A stretch of DNA of 64,000 nucleotides from Bugula neritina (Eukaryota > Bryozoa > Gymnolaemata > Cheilostomatida > Bugulidae), in the NCBI GenBank assembly GCA_964035545.1, contig OZ037765.1:32673004-32737003 (forward strand), in the 5' to 3' direction. The translations under genes were made by a program, and so were the position numbers. Below are positions 27,817-40,680 of this stretch, one piece after another; the first letter of the stretch is position 1; each line of letters begins with the position of its first letter. The notes under the pieces are model-generated. The model made no database searches. It saw only the letters and a list, made by a program, of their open reading frames with translations, and was not told the origin of the DNA.

Positions 27817-30360
27817 GATACAAGATGGTCAATTTTTGAGATGTTAAATTTGCTGCGTTTCGTTTCTTCATTGCTTATGGTGAAAAAAGTATACAACCAT
27901 ATTTTAATATTAGATAGGTCTTATTTATTTATATTTACGTCATGACCAAAAAAAATAGCAACGAAGGTAAAAAGCGATTCACCAGGCAGCTGCCCTGGAC
28001 ATTATTTTTAACTCATTATTATTCAAACTGATTATATTACAATAATGTGAATTCAATTATTTAAATATTATATAAAAAGACTTGGCCTCAAACACTGCAT
28101 AATAAATCCACTTAGCAATATTTAAATGAACTGGGTGTGTATTAGAAAATGAATATTTTGTAAGGGGATATGGTGGCACATGGTTTACCTATTCTAATAT
28201 GTACATTTAGATTATTCTGTTTTTATTAATTGGAAAAGAGGCAGTGCATTTCTAACAACAAAAATATCTATTTTTCAAAACTAATTTCTATGCTAATTAT
28301 ATTTTTTAGAGTCAAAGAAAATTCTTCTAAAATTATATGTTGGCATATAACGTAATGTGAAGAATTCACTGAGTATTGGGGATGAGAATGAATCTATCTG
28401 TCTTGTAGTACTGAGACGTGCTGCCTCCCGCTGCCCACAGCAGCAGAGCCAGGTTGAAGTGGTGCTAAACTTTTATTAGACAAGGCGTAACACTGGCTAT
28501 TGTGTAATTATGTGGAATTGTCATCTACTATGCTACACATTGAGGAATTCCATTAATCGGAATGAAAACACTGTTAGATTTATTGACAATTATGTTTCAT
28601 GTACATTTTTGCTTTTTGCTTTTCATATGCCTTGTGAATTATGTAGTATTGCTTTCAACATATTATATATTTTGTACATATCTATAATTTTTTATTGCAG
28701 CTTTTGTACGTGTTGTGACAGTCACACTGGTCATGAATTTTAATGCCAAATTTTTGTGCAATTTTTTTGTAAATACTTAAAAAATACTGCTATATACTAA
28801 CACTTTGACGATTATGGCGTAACTGCTATAATATATTTCGCTAACTCTTAAATTTTTAATAAAAATACAAGTAAAAACTTTTTTAATACAGTCAAGTCTT
28901 TGGGATGAGTTCCTGTGAAATCATTGTGCTTTTACTTACTTATATAAAGTGTCTAGCGACATCATAAACAGGAAAGGTATTTCACATATGAGGAAACAGA
29001 GTCATTAAGTCAAGATAAATAATAATTTATATTGACAAGTTTTAAATAAAAAAACTATAGTCGCAATTCTAAAATTAAGATTTATTGTATCCTTGGTACA
29101 GCTAACTGTATATAGTATGAATATACATGCAACAATATGTTAGAACGCACAGTGCATACACTACCAGGACTGTCAAATTTGTCAACCACCTTGTCATGGG
29201 TGTCATTGATTTTTATTATAACAAATTATTCCCATCTTCAACTTGCCAACTGTATTTTAGACAGCTGTTGTATGAAACATTAGCAAGTCATGAGGCATAT
29301 AATTGTTGAAACTTAGTAAGCAAATTTTTATGTTTTGTTGAGTCATTAAAGAAAAAATAAAATATAGTTTTAAATAGTTTTTGCTGTTGCTAGTTTTTTA
29401 TGAAAGAAAGTTTATTAAAGATTTTGTTAAAATTTGCAACAAGTTTGTTGTAAAAGTTTCAAAACTCAACAACATACATGCGACAGAAATAAATATTTGT
29501 GCAAATGTGTTGCATATGTTGTGTGTAGATGCAGCTACTTTATATATGGTGTTTACATTCGATCAACTTACGAACTGACTCCTAAATTAATACAATTTAC
29601 GTATTAGTTGAGTGAAATATTACACTCAGCAGAAATGCTGCAGCTGTTTTGATTTCTAGACACATTTAAATAAGAAGGCTGTCAACCGTGCAATTTGCTT
29701 AGATTCAGTTTCTATTATTAAATATTATGCGGCAATTTTCATATAATGTGTATTTAATTTCATGTTAAACTGATACAAAATGATGAGCAAACAAAATTGA
29801 GTGCTGTAATTCTGAATAATTTATAGCACTTCCTTGAAAGAGATCACGTACTCTGTCTTGAAACTATAATTTTTATAATTTGAGGATATGATATAAGTTA
29901 TGTTGCTATAAATTACATGCATGCAGCAGCTTGTGTACACCTCTTTCTAAAATTCAGACTATATCATAAATAATAGCAAACTTCTGTACAGTTTTAATTA
30001 ATATATTACAATATGGCTTTAAAAAGTAATTGGATTTAAGCATGTTGATAAGCTAACTGTGATTGGCATATTACATAACAGTTGGTGTGAAAGAATTAAG
30101 CTATAATAGATAAATCATTAATTCATACTTTACTTAAATTTTCACAAAGACCAATAACCAAAATTAGGAAAATTAACATTTATAAACACAGGTAGCAGAA
30201 AATTTCACTGACTAAGTAATCTAATGCATAAAGTATATATATATATATATATATATATACACCTGTGGCTTGAAAAAACATTGCAACGCATAAATTATTA
30301 AAACTTTAAGATTGTATTCAATTACGTTAAATAGAAGTTAGGTATGACCTTGAATCTAAA
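27817..30360. other. Intergenic region between Hv-A and the receptor cluster
   Basis: AT-rich sequence without supportable genes. A (TA)n microsatellite lies at about 30,234-30,259. Confidence 0.45.
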
Positions 30361-30374
30361 ACTTGAGTATCAAG

Positions 30375-30413
30375 ACATAAAGTGAGACATAAAGTGAGAC
30401 ATAAAGTGTTACA
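30375..30413. repeat. GAGACATAAAGT triplet repeat
   Basis: Three tandem copies of a 12-bp unit, the last diverging. Confidence 0.7.
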
Positions 30414-30414
30414 A

Positions 30415-31300
30415 AGCACTGATGGCAGCTGAATTTGCAGTCTTTTACTCATTACTAAAGCTAAAATGAGTTCAAATATTGTAAAAATAAGATAACTTCT
30501 AAATATGAAAAACTATTATACATTAATTCATAAATATCAATAACAAAAAATAAATAGCCTATTAAAGTTAATCTATAAATGAAGCTTGTAGAGTCTGCTT
30601 AGATATTATCATTATGAAGCTGAGATCGAAGAAACAAAAAAGTAGCACAACTCCAATTATCTTCTTAGAAGTCATAATATGGCTATGTTGTCACATATTT
30701 TATTTCTGGTGGAGAGGTAAGCATGGGGGGAAAGTGTGCAAAAACAGTAGCTTATGTTCTTGCTCATGACAGGCTCTTTAAAATCTTGTGGAATTCATAA
30801 GAAAATGTTTAATTCCTCTCTCTGTCTCATTGCAAGGCTTTTAGGACCCACACTTTCCTGCTCTGCAGAACTAATAAATTATAAGTATCAACTGCTAATC
30901 TGCTTTATGAAATATTTCAGTCTCAATTGTCAAAAGTAAAATATCTTTTAATGCACTATATATAAACAAAGCGTTTATCTATCTTATTCTAATTATGTTG
31001 ACGCAGGCAAAGATGCTTATTATAAATTAAAGAGTTGTGTGAAATTTCAATAGTTTAAGAAATACTACCAATTTGACGTTTATTTAATGTTAAAGACTAT
31101 ACCAATAGGCAGTACAACTGCAAATAGTAACAACACACAGTACACTGATGCTTATTATGAAATACACACTGAATGCACAGAACTGAGAAATAAACAGAGC
31201 CTAATTACTTTAGCTTTAAAGAATCTATAGCTATTGAAGATATTCTCCAGAGTTCTTCTAACTAAAAGTTTTTGTTTAATTATTCTAAAATAATTAAACC
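30415..31300. repeat. Diverged copy of the receptor-cluster spacer
   Basis: It aligns in the same orientation with 38.55-39.3 kb and its copies at 44.4-45.2 and 52.4-53.2 kb (for example the AAAAAAGTAGCACAACTCCAA and TTATAAATTAAAGAGTT stretches), with many substitutions. In the duplicated units this sequence lies just upstream of a minus-strand receptor. No receptor remains to its left here. Confidence 0.65.
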
Positions 31301-31869
31301 AGAGCACATGTAATTTTCTATAAAAAAATGTTTACACTTTTACACTTTTTAGCTTCCTATACAAATATGTTTTGAAGATATATAAACTCAAACTTTCTGG
31401 TTTATGCTGAGGGAAAGATATTAACACTGGTACCATGTCTCTTTGAAAATATTTCATTACAAAATCTTTCTAGAAATTCCTACAAGCTTTTAGAATTTAA
31501 TAAATAGTATTCTAGGGCTTGGTCAACAATAAACTTCATCAAATTAAATTTGAAATGAGAAGCAAAAACATTGTATAATTGAGGGTTTTATGTTGAACAA
31601 GAAAAATTATTACAATTTTTTTAATTTTGCAAAGAACTTATAAGTTCATTGTATCAAATAATTGCAAAACAAATTTGGTTCAAAGTGGCAAAACTGCAAA
31701 ATACATATTAAAACGCAAATTCTTTTGTCAGCAGAATTTTCATTCCTTAAATTTTTAATTGAAATTGGATTACCGCTCTGTTATATAATGTAGAGTAATG
31801 CATGTAAAATGTAAATGAACTTTTTAAAATTATTTTAATCAATAGAATACTTTGTCACCCTGCAAGCAG

Positions 31870-31900
31870 TTTACTGCAGCTATTCATAGAAAGTAGCAAC
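31870..31900 (+). other. Probable 5' untranslated start of the receptor 1 exon
   Basis: CAG|TTTA at 31,867-31,873 matches the conserved CAG|TTTGC boundary upstream of all four minus-strand genes and looks like a 3' splice site. The start codon used by the other genes is ATA here, so translation begins at the next Met (31,901). Confidence 0.5.
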
Positions 31901-32824
31901 ATGCTGTGTGAAGGTGTTACTAAAACCTGCGTAGAACCAGAGCTATCTGCTGTACATTTGCTATTAAACTGTGTCAGCATAGTGAGCAACATTGTACATC
32001 TTGTCGTTCTAAGTGGGATAGAAAAATCGAAGAAAACGAAACACTACTGGAGCATAATAAACATTGGCATTACTGATATAGCAGCAGGTGTATCTCAAAT
32101 GCTCGCAGGTAGCTGTGAAATTATTACACCAGTTTTGAGTTTGACCAATCAGCAAGCTCAGCAGTACCAGATCGTGGTGTTTATACTAGCAGCGGGTTCT
32201 TCAATGGTTCGCTTAGCTGTTCTGGCTTTGAGCAGCTATGAAAGGTACGTCTCTATTTGCCGACCCTTGCAGTCTACCTCTAACAAAGTATTGGACAATT
32301 TTGGGGTCTCCGTCATTGTAATCTGGATCATCAGCTATGGGACAGTAACTCTAACAATCCTCACAAAGGGTGACATGTACTGCTATGGTGAATTTGGAGC
32401 TTTACCCATTCAAGTCGATACTGCAACTTTGATAACATACTGCGTGATAATTCTGGCCACTTTCCTAACATGTTCAGTATGTTTGTATAAAGTTAGAGTA
32501 GAATTAAAACGGATGGCTGAAAGAAATGTTCCTGGACATGATGATGAGATTATCAAGAGATCTGCAACTTATATTATACTGATTTGCGCCCTCTTTTATT
32601 TATCCTACGTTCCCACACTGATCTCTATGCCGGGTTACAGTGTGAAGGCTTTAAGAGGGGTAACGCAAGCTTTGTCGTGGGGAGTGATGATTTATAACGC
32701 ATTTTATGGTACTCTGAACATTGTGATATACATAAGCATGACTCCAGGATACAGAGTACATATAAGGAAACTGTTCAAGTGTAGAGGCAGCCTTTCACAA
32801 GTAGCACCTGCTGCACCTGCCTAA
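31901..32824 (+). CDS. Rhodopsin-like (class A) 7TM receptor, paralogue 1
   Basis: 307 aa in a single coding exon. TM1 has SIVSNIV (N1.50), TM2 ITDIA (D2.50), and TM3 ends SSYERYVSICRPL (E-R-Y in place of DRY). TM4 carries the conserved Trp (IVIWIISYG) and TM6 keeps Pro6.50 (FYLSYVP in place of CWxP). TM7 has LNIVIY where most class A receptors have NPxxY. A short helix 8 (HIRKLFKC, with a likely palmitoylated Cys) and a 14-residue tail ending APAAPA follow. Position 3.25 is not Cys, so the standard ECL2 disulphide is absent. It is the only receptor here on the plus strand and the most diverged of the group in its middle. Ligand unknown; the tandem family suggests a chemosensory or other lineage-specific receptor. 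Confidence 0.88.
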   Translation: MLCEGVTKTCVEPELSAVHLLLNCVSIVSNIVHLVVLSGIEKSKKTKHYWSIINIGITDIAAGVSQMLAGSCEIITPVLSLTNQQAQQYQIVVFILAAGSSMVRLAVLALSSYERYVSICRPLQSTSNKVLDNFGVSVIVIWIISYGTVTLTILTKGDMYCYGEFGALPIQVDTATLITYCVIILATFLTCSVCLYKVRVELKRMAERNVPGHDDEIIKRSATYIILICALFYLSYVPTLISMPGYSVKALRGVTQALSWGVMIYNAFYGTLNIVIYISMTPGYRVHIRKLFKCRGSLSQVAPAAPA

Positions 32825-34350
32825 TAGAACTTGCTACTTAATAGTGCCACACAAAGTTGAGATATTTTGTTTAGGTTAGTTTACTATATGTTATAGATAT
32901 TATGTCTTGTTTCACACAAAAAGCAAAAAAGAATTTAAACATAAACAATTTTGTCAAAAATTTATTGTATTACTAAATGTTATTTAGTGTTGTCAATTAT
33001 TAAATGGTGTTTTCTATAACGTAACAGTAGATTACTATTTGATTGTTTGGCTCTGCAGTTTTGCTTTCATGTATATCGCAATCATCTGATGTTTGGAATA
33101 TTGCGCTTTTTCCCAGGTATGGTTATTATAATAAGTAAATGATTATTGAGAAGCTAGACTCATTTATAAATAAATTACTAAAATATGTCGCGTGCTGTTT
33201 ACATTACATATAACAGCATTATAACAGCTGTCCAGCTTGCCATTGTTATTAATTTGTGCAGTTTATATTCAAGTATAACATTTGAGGTTGTTCAAATTAA
33301 GCTGATGCTTCTAATAAATGTCATGTAACCTTTCAACTCTCTTTGAATTTCTAGCTATTGCATGAATGAGAAACATTTGATCGCTGAGTGAAACAGTGCA
33401 GAATCAAAACTGAGTTGTTAGATTTCTCCCCCAAACAATAATACAATCTTTCACTGCTCTGAATCTGTATTATAGTTCTACAATCTTTTACTCAAGTGGA
33501 ACGAGCAGTCAATACAGTAATATAAAAAAGTATTGATTTAACGACATCATTCTGCCTAAACTATCCTATTATTGGATACTATATATATTATGTATATTCT
33601 TATATGAGATGATTGAAACTTCTAAGCTTTCAGATTTATTCAAGTAGAAATTCTATCAACTGGTTCAAAGATAAACAAGTAGTTATTCAATATTAAAGCC
33701 GTCTAACTTCACATAATAATATTTTTGTTATTAAAATATTTATTAAGAAGTTTTCTTAATAATTCAAATTGCAGTATTATTAGAAGATAGTACAATGTGC
33801 TGTTCAACACTTCTCAAACTAAAAGCTTTGACAATAAGAAGCTATAAGGGATAAACGTTATTTCGTATTGCTTTTTATTCACAGAACTACCACTAAATAA
33901 TGTCTTTATTATACGTATTGTGATAGTTGCTTGGTACGTTTTGAGAATGTGCAGGAACACTTGTGCAATATTTGGAGTATATTACAATATTTAATGTTTT
34001 ATTATTGCAAGCATTATTTAATTACAGTCTATTGATTTAGAGTATTGAAAGTCATTTCCAAGCTACCAGAATACTGAAAGTTACAACTTATTCTAAATTA
34101 GTTCATGTAGCCAAAATGGTAAAAAAATAATTGGAAATTGCTTTCTAAACATCAGTTACATATAAATTGATAATGTAACAATAATAATTTAACAAACTTT
34201 AAATTGCTATAAATTCAAATAAAATTATGCTAAAATTGAGTTGTTAACTGGTACATGTACTGCTATTTTAGTAGTATAATTTTCTGTAACCAACTCATCT
34301 TGGAAAATAAATTCACAGATGCTACCTTTGCTTATAATAACAAATGTATT
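32825..34350. repeat. 3' flank of receptor 1, duplicated family flank
   Basis: Homologous in inverted orientation to 47.3-49.0 kb (for example ACGTTTTGAGAATG and TTCTATCAACTGGTTCAAAG) and more weakly to the 3' flanks at 41.9-42.6, 49.9-50.6 and 55.5-56.2 kb (CAGTGCAGAATCAAAACTGA). No gene in it. Confidence 0.65.
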
Positions 34351-35200
34351 ATATTAGATTAGTAGCTAACGATTATTTATACAATTATTGAAATTGAGCT
34401 TATGTTTGCAGCATAAAGTTTAAGAAAATGTTTAGATTTTCAACAGGATGACAATAGCCATGTTTCTGATTGATAGATAGATAGACTGAAAGGTGGTTAT
34501 CAAAAGCAATTACTAATAGCTTCAACTAAGAAAATAAACCAAGACAAACCTGGAAGCTGAACTACACTTCAATTTTGATGCAGTAACAGAGAGGTTTTAA
34601 TAGCCTGAGTCCATTAACTGCTTTGCTCAATTTCTCAATCACTTTGCCAAATTTTACTATTCGACTAGCTGTTTTCACTTTCGGCTACTGCTTAATAATA
34701 GAAATATAAAAACAGATGCTTCTTCTCCTCTGGGTCTAAATAGATTTTTAATATCTTACAGCTAGACTGTATACGGTAGCAGTTGGTTACTTGATTAAAT
34801 TCCAAATGTGTTGTGAAGATGTTGCACTACATAAATTTCAATTTTTATATTCTTATTCTACTGGGACCATCTGTAACACTGAAATTGGTACATTATTTTC
34901 AACGGAATGGTATTTCTTAAACTGTTGAAATATTACACAATTCTTTAAACTATATGCATTTGTGCCATATGCATGTCAATGTGTAATGTGTTCTCATAGG
35001 GATGTACTTTGTGATGAGGATATGCGACTTTTATTGAATTCAGCATCCTTTATTTATGCATTGTGTCATTATGTTATTAGAAATACAGTTGAGCAGCTAA
35101 ACCGTAATTCCTAAGCAACTACAAGCGAATCAGAAAACCTCTTTCCCTCCAATAAAGTGTCAACTGGTTAAAAATAAATATTTAAAAATATTAACTTACA
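34351..35200. other. Intergenic, no feature seen
   Basis: AT-rich sequence within the receptor cluster, with no coding sequence supported. Confidence 0.4.
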
Positions 35201-35254
35201 AGCTATAAGTAACAAAACTAAACTGGCCAACTTTTTTCAAGTGACAAAAATTAT

Positions 35255-35495
35255 AAATACTAAATTTTTTTATAATTTAGTAGATAATATTCTAATGTTT
35301 AGTTGACAATCAACTTTATCAAAAGAAATTTGACATAAGTAACAAATTTTCTGTTACGAGTTGAACAAGAAAAGTGTTACAAAAAATGTATTTAATTGTT
35401 TGGAATTAAGCTTATGTGCTCATATTGTATCGTTTTATTGCAAAACGTATTTGGTTTAAAGTGGCAAAACTGCAGACTATATATTTGTCTTGGTT
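35255..35495. repeat. Copy of receptor 1 upstream flank without a receptor
   Basis: It aligns on the same strand with 31,490-31,720, just upstream of receptor 1 (shared TTCAAAGTGGCAAAACTGCA-type stretch). The plus-strand gene expected to its right is missing, so it looks like the remnant of a lost plus-strand unit. Confidence 0.6.
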
Positions 35496-35829
35496 TAATT
35501 AAAAAAGCTCTCTATTACTCGGTTTCAATTATTTGCAGAATGTAATTTTTATTTGTTGTGTGAATGAAACCACAAGCATAAGTTCATGCAAAACCGTAAC
35601 CAAAAATTAATCTGTATAGATTTGCATATAATGCAAAGTCATGGAAAAACAGTGTACGTGTACGTATTACCAAGTTTGGGGATACATAATTTTCAAAAAA
35701 ACTATATTGTATAAAAAAACTACATGCTATTTAAACCGATTTAATTTAGTCAATGATTATTGTATGAATAACACAATAACGCAGCACAAGTACTATAAAT
35801 AAATGACACTGAACTCAAATTCAAATATC

Positions 35830-36520
35830 CTCATCATAAACTGTATTCCTATAATGAAAACATATTTAATTTTCAATTTACAAATCATACACAATTTCAA
35901 CTTGCATAAATGTAATATACAACTTCATAAAAATATCAATATTACACAGTTATAAGTTTCTTTGTTTTAGTAAAATGATCATATACTTGTAAGCTTGATT
36001 GACTGATACTTTAAAATTGATTGACCTGTTTAAGAAGAAAGCTTATGTTTTTTATTAAAAATAACTGAAAATCACACAGCATTAAAAACTGTGTTTAGGA
36101 GACTAAAATGCATGCATATGAATGCCTTTATGACATTTTCTTCTAGTCATTGCTGAAATATGCATACGAAAAGTAATTTTTTTTTTGTAATCAGTTTATT
36201 TAGTTAGCCTAGAACATCTTTAATAATCAACTGGTTTAAACTATTGAAAGCTAGTTATAGTTTTTGTATTATAGCCTAAATTTATCCCTTTATGTGCTGC
36301 GTGTTGCAATTGGTAGAATGTAACCAATTTCACTACCAGGGAAAAAGAGCAAACAACTACCAACCACTCGAACAGTTGCTATATTTGATTATTGGATTTG
36401 ACTAAAAATATTTGCACATATGAATAACGGTAATGATTTGAACAACTATTAAAGATGCTATATGCATATATAGTACGTAAACAACACGTATAAGCAGTAG
36501 TTTATCCATAAAGTGTTTAT
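35830..36520. repeat. Orphan copy of the minus-strand receptor upstream region
   Basis: It aligns with 37,840-38,450 (upstream of receptor 2) and its copies at 43.7-44.3 and 51.7-52.3 kb, including TTTTAGTAAAATAATCATATACTTGTAA. No receptor lies at its left edge, so the regulatory or 5' segment has become separated from a gene. Confidence 0.65.
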
Positions 36521-36701
36521 TTAAGCTTATGAAGAAACAACCAACATACGACATTGACCACATTTGGAGCAAGCACAATTTTCAGCACTAATTTTTTTAT
36601 CGTTTATATTAAAATGGTACAATAGTGTTATTTAATTAAAATATTATTTAACAGTGGAGAATATACATTGAACACTACTTGAAATATTTAAACTAGAACA
36701 T

Positions 36702-36707
36702 TTTATT
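36702..36707 (-). terminator. Poly(A) signal of receptor 2
   Basis: AATAAA on the minus strand, about 100 bp past the stop codon, as in the three other minus-strand receptors. Confidence 0.6.
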
Positions 36708-36808
36708 TAATTTACTACAAAGAATTGACAACATTTTCGAACTGACACAAAAAAATCAAACAGAAAGAAAACCTTACTTTTTTATGAACTAAAAAACTTT
36801 AAGTTCAA

Positions 36809-37747
36809 TTAGGCAGGTGCAGCAGGTGCTACTTGTGAAAGGCTGCATCTACACTTGAACAGTTTCCTTATATGTATTCTGTATCCTGGAGTCATGCATA
36901 TGTATATCACAATGTTCAGAGTACCATAACATGCGTTATAAATCAACACTCCCCATGTTAAAGCACGAATCACCCCTCTTAAAGCCTCTAAATTATAACC
37001 AGGCGTAGAGATCAATGAGGGAACGTAGGATAAATAAAAGAGGGCACAAATCAGCATAATATAAGTTGCAGACCTCTTGATACTCTCATCATCATGTCCA
37101 GGAACATTTCTTTCAGCCATCCGTTTTAATTCTACTCTAACTTTATACAAACATACTGAACAGATTAGGAAAGAGGCAAAAATTGTTACACCGTATGTTA
37201 CTGAAGTTGCAGTATTGACTTGAATGGGTACAGCTCCATACTCACTGTAGCAGTACATGTCAACTTGTGTGAGGATTGCTAGAGTTACGATCCCATAGCT
37301 GGTGATATAAATTACACAGATTGAAATCCCAAAGTTTTCCAATACTTTGTTAGACGTAGACTGCAAGGGTCGGCAAATAGAGACGTACCTTTCATAGCTG
37401 CTCAAAGCCAGCACAGCTAAACGAGCTATTGAAGAACCCGCTGTTAGTATAAACACCACGATCTGGTACTGCTGAGCTTGCTGATTGGTCAAACTCAAAA
37501 CTAGTGTAGCAATTTCACAGCTAGCTATAAGTATTTGAGATACACTTACTGCTACGTCAGTAATGCCAATGTTTATTACGCTCCAAATATGCTTTGTTTT
37601 CTTCGATTTGTCAATTGCACTTAGCACGATGAGATTTACAATGTTGCTCACTATACTGACACAGTTTAATAGCAGATGTATTGCAGATAGCTCTGGTTCT
37701 ACGCAGATTTTAGTAACACCTTCACACAGCATGTCACTGCTTTCCAT
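36809..37747 (-). CDS. Rhodopsin-like 7TM receptor, paralogue 2
   Basis: 312 aa from the Met of MESSDMLCEGV. The frame stays open upstream to 37,828, but the conserved CAG|TTTGC boundary (exon edge about 37,776) and the other paralogues favour the inner start. It has N1.50, D2.50, SSYERY, Pro6.50 and NIVIY as in paralogue 1, without a Cys at 3.25. The residue after KCR in the tail is Cys (RCSLSQV) where the others have Gly or Ser. It is nearly identical to paralogues 3 and 4 through TM1-TM5. AATAAA lies about 100 bp past the stop. It is an orphan receptor and the left-most member of the minus-strand tandem array. Confidence 0.88.
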   Translation of the reverse strand: MESSDMLCEGVTKICVEPELSAIHLLLNCVSIVSNIVNLIVLSAIDKSKKTKHIWSVINIGITDVAVSVSQILIASCEIATLVLSLTNQQAQQYQIVVFILTAGSSIARLAVLALSSYERYVSICRPLQSTSNKVLENFGISICVIYITSYGIVTLAILTQVDMYCYSEYGAVPIQVNTATSVTYGVTIFASFLICSVCLYKVRVELKRMAERNVPGHDDESIKRSATYIMLICALFYLSYVPSLISTPGYNLEALRGVIRALTWGVLIYNACYGTLNIVIYICMTPGYRIHIRKLFKCRCSLSQVAPAAPA

Positions 37748-37839
37748 GTCTGCACCATCAAAGTGGCAGAAGCAAACTGATTGCAAAGTTCGAAGTATTT
37801 TATTGATGAAAAAAGTTGCAAGGATCATTTAAATTTTTT

Positions 37840-40390
37840 ATCATCATAAAACCATGTCTCTATAAGAGCATATTTAGTTTTCAGTTTGCAAATCATACAT
37901 AATTTCAACTTGTTTAAATGCAATATAAAATCTCAAAAAGATATCAATATTACATCATTAAAATTTGCTTTGTTTTAGTAAAATAATCATATACTTGTAA
38001 ACTGGACTGACATGGTACTTTAAAATTGATTGACCTGTTCAAGTAGAAAGCTTATGTTTTTCATCAAAATGACTAAAAAATCATTCAGCATAACTGGAGT
38101 TTAGAAGACTAAAATGTATGCATGCGAATGCCTTTATCACATTTCTTCTGGTCATTAATGCTAAAATATGTATTCCAAAAGTAAACTTTTTATCTTTCAA
38201 TAATTTTATTTAGTTAGTTCCAAAAATCTTCAATAATCAAATACTTATTGTTTAATAATCAACTATACAGGTTTAAACTACTGACAGCTACTTGTAGTAT
38301 TTGTATTTCTTAATGCCTATATTTATCCCTTTATGTGCTGCGTGCGGTAGAATGTAACTAATTCCGCTACCAGAAAAAAAGAGCAAACAACTGCCAACCA
38401 CTTGAGCAGTTGCTATTTCATTAATGGATTTGACTAAAAATTAATATTACACCACTTACAGCATATAAATATTATAGGAATAAAACTGTAATGTATGTTT
38501 TTTGCTTGAACTATTATGTAGTGTTTCACTACTGTTATGTATGTGTAGGTTGTTAAAAGTACAGTTGAATTTGCTGTCTTTTACTTATAACTATATGGCA
38601 ATAATTAGGAGTTCAAATACAATGGATATGATAACTTCTAAATATAGAACATATATATTGTACATCTATTTAGGTTTGATCTAACCAAAAAGTAAGAATG
38701 TATTAAAACTTATTTATTTAATCAAAACTGTTAGACTCTGTTTAGATATTATTATTGTGAATTGTATGAAGAAGCTGAAATTAAAGATGCAAAAAAGTAG
38801 CATAACTCCAAATACTTTCTTAGATGAAAGGTTTCATAAGTCTTACATATTTTAGACCAGCAGAGGAAAGGGTGAGTAGCCCATTAAGAGAAAAAGAGTG
38901 AACGACATGAGTTCAAACTAAAAACAACTTGTCAACCTTTAAACATTTTTAATGTATAAGAAAATTTTCAACTTTTCTCTTTCTCATGGTTTTAGGGACG
39001 GCCAAACTTTACTACACCTGTGTAAATAACAAACATCAACAATTTTATTAATCTGCTTTATGCGTGATTTAAGTCCCATTGCCAAGGATTAAATGTTTTG
39101 AATACATACTATATAAGCTGATTCATATGAAAAGGCAATTTATATATTTCTCATTCAAGTTATGTTGAAATGAGCGCAAATGCTTGTTATAAATTGAAGA
39201 GTTTCGAGATATTTTAACAATTTTAGAACTGCCACTACTTTGACTATAATGTGCAGCTTTCGATGTTGAAGATAATACCAGTGGCCACAAGAATATAAAA
39301 AGTCATAGTATTTATCTAAACCCACGTGTTTGCAACATATATAACTTTGAATTCAACTGTTGAAAGTTTGCAGTCGATCTATCAGGTAATTAAAGAAGAC
39401 AAATCCTATTTATTTAGACTCAGGAGAGAATAAACCACTGTTTTTTATTTATAATTTAAAATAGTGGATGAAAGTGACAAGTGCTATTAATTTGAATTGC
39501 AAGATACAAGAACTTTAGCATTGCAGGCCTTTCTCTTGATCTTTTTTCTTACATATTTGCCATCAGCACATGAAAATATCCTACCTTGAAAATACCAAGC
39601 TTCCATAAATTTTTGAACAAATTTTCCCATTTTGCCTAATATCAGGCTGGTGTGTATTAATTAAAGTCAAATGACTGACATATAATGCTTCACCTGTTGA
39701 AGATCATACAGACGTATCTTACAGGCGTATGATAATTAAAACACACTTTCTGAATAACTATTTGAATGACAAAACTATTATTATGTAAAAGTTAGATGCA
39801 CATTCATTTCAAATGACTACTTTGTTGGTAAAATTTCCACTGAAATAATTCTAAAAACATAGAACGGTCAATCACCTACTACGATGTTATATAATATATT
39901 GTGTGTGGAATCATTTTGCTATAAATCAATGGTTTATGTATTAAACTATTGACTGTTCACTCCACTTGCATGAAAAGTCAATTCTTTTATATATTATAAT
40001 ATATATTTGCTAGAATCATATTGCTAAATTAATGCATTTTATATTAATATTGACTTCTTGTCCCAGTTGAGTGAAAGATTATATTATTGTGTTAATAAGA
40101 AGTCTAGCAGTAAAATCTTTACTCGATTAAATTTCAAATGCTTTCAATTTAAAAATTTAAAAAGTAGAAACAGTTGAAAGTCAAATAAGAATTTATTAGA
40201 AGTATTTGAGTTACTTGAACCAGTCTAAAACTTATGTTTGTATACATGCACTACGCAGATTAAAGAGAGTGACACGTTAAACAGTTATTCACTGCGCTCC
40301 CATACATCAAATGAAAGATCCAATCATGCGAAGTATGGTAATGCAGTCATGCATCTTAATTCTTGTAAACAACAAACATACATTTAGTAA
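37840..40390. other. Unit A spacer (upstream of receptor 2)
   Basis: Non-coding sequence duplicated at 43.70-46.27 and 51.72-54.25 kb. The promoter and any 5' untranslated exon of the minus-strand receptor should be in its left part. No open frame is kept in all three copies. Confidence 0.6.
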
Positions 40391-40680
40391 GCCTAGGGCC
40401 ACACGGTGCGCGTTGAAAAAACCTTCGCACTTGTCGCTCTGCATTTTCAACGCAAGTGCGAATCGTCTCTGTCATCGTCACCTAATTGGCTGGTAGCTAT
40501 TCAGCGAGCCCAATTTCTTTATTTAGTGCTATATTCCAGTAAATTGCGTTTTATTGAAAGCGAGTGCGATTTAAAAATGAAAGCTTTATTTATCACGCAT
40601 CACTGACGCTACAGTGGACACCTTTGCTACTCGTGATTTTAATTTTCGCATGCGAAAATACGCACAGTGTGGCCCTAGGC
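40391..40680. mobile_element. MITE with TAA target duplication, copy 1 (internally deleted)
   Basis: Its ends are inverted: GCCTAGGGCCACAC at the left and GTGTGGCCCTAGGC at the right, flanked by TAA at 40,388-40,390 and 40,681-40,683. It is 290 bp, 52 bp shorter than copy 2, because part of the left inverted repeat is gone between two GTGCG motifs. The 3-bp TAA duplication suggests a PIF/Harbinger-type non-autonomous element. It encodes no transposase. Confidence 0.9.

Noticed and set aside
37563-37832. Open plus-strand frames over the 5' ends of receptors 2, 3 and 4 (also near 43.43-43.70 and 51.43-51.71 kb)
   Set aside because: They are antisense shadows of the conserved receptor sequence and recur only because the genes are duplicated.
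38502-38684. Open frame repeated in the spacers (38.5, 44.3, 52.3 kb)
   Set aside because: Its length and start differ between copies, and the translation is low-complexity without family motifs.
40311-40606. Open frames across the MITE and its flank (also 46,196-46,543)
   Set aside because: The frames start in spacer and run through the non-coding TIR element. The 52-bp deletion changes the frame between copies, and the element has no transposase motifs.
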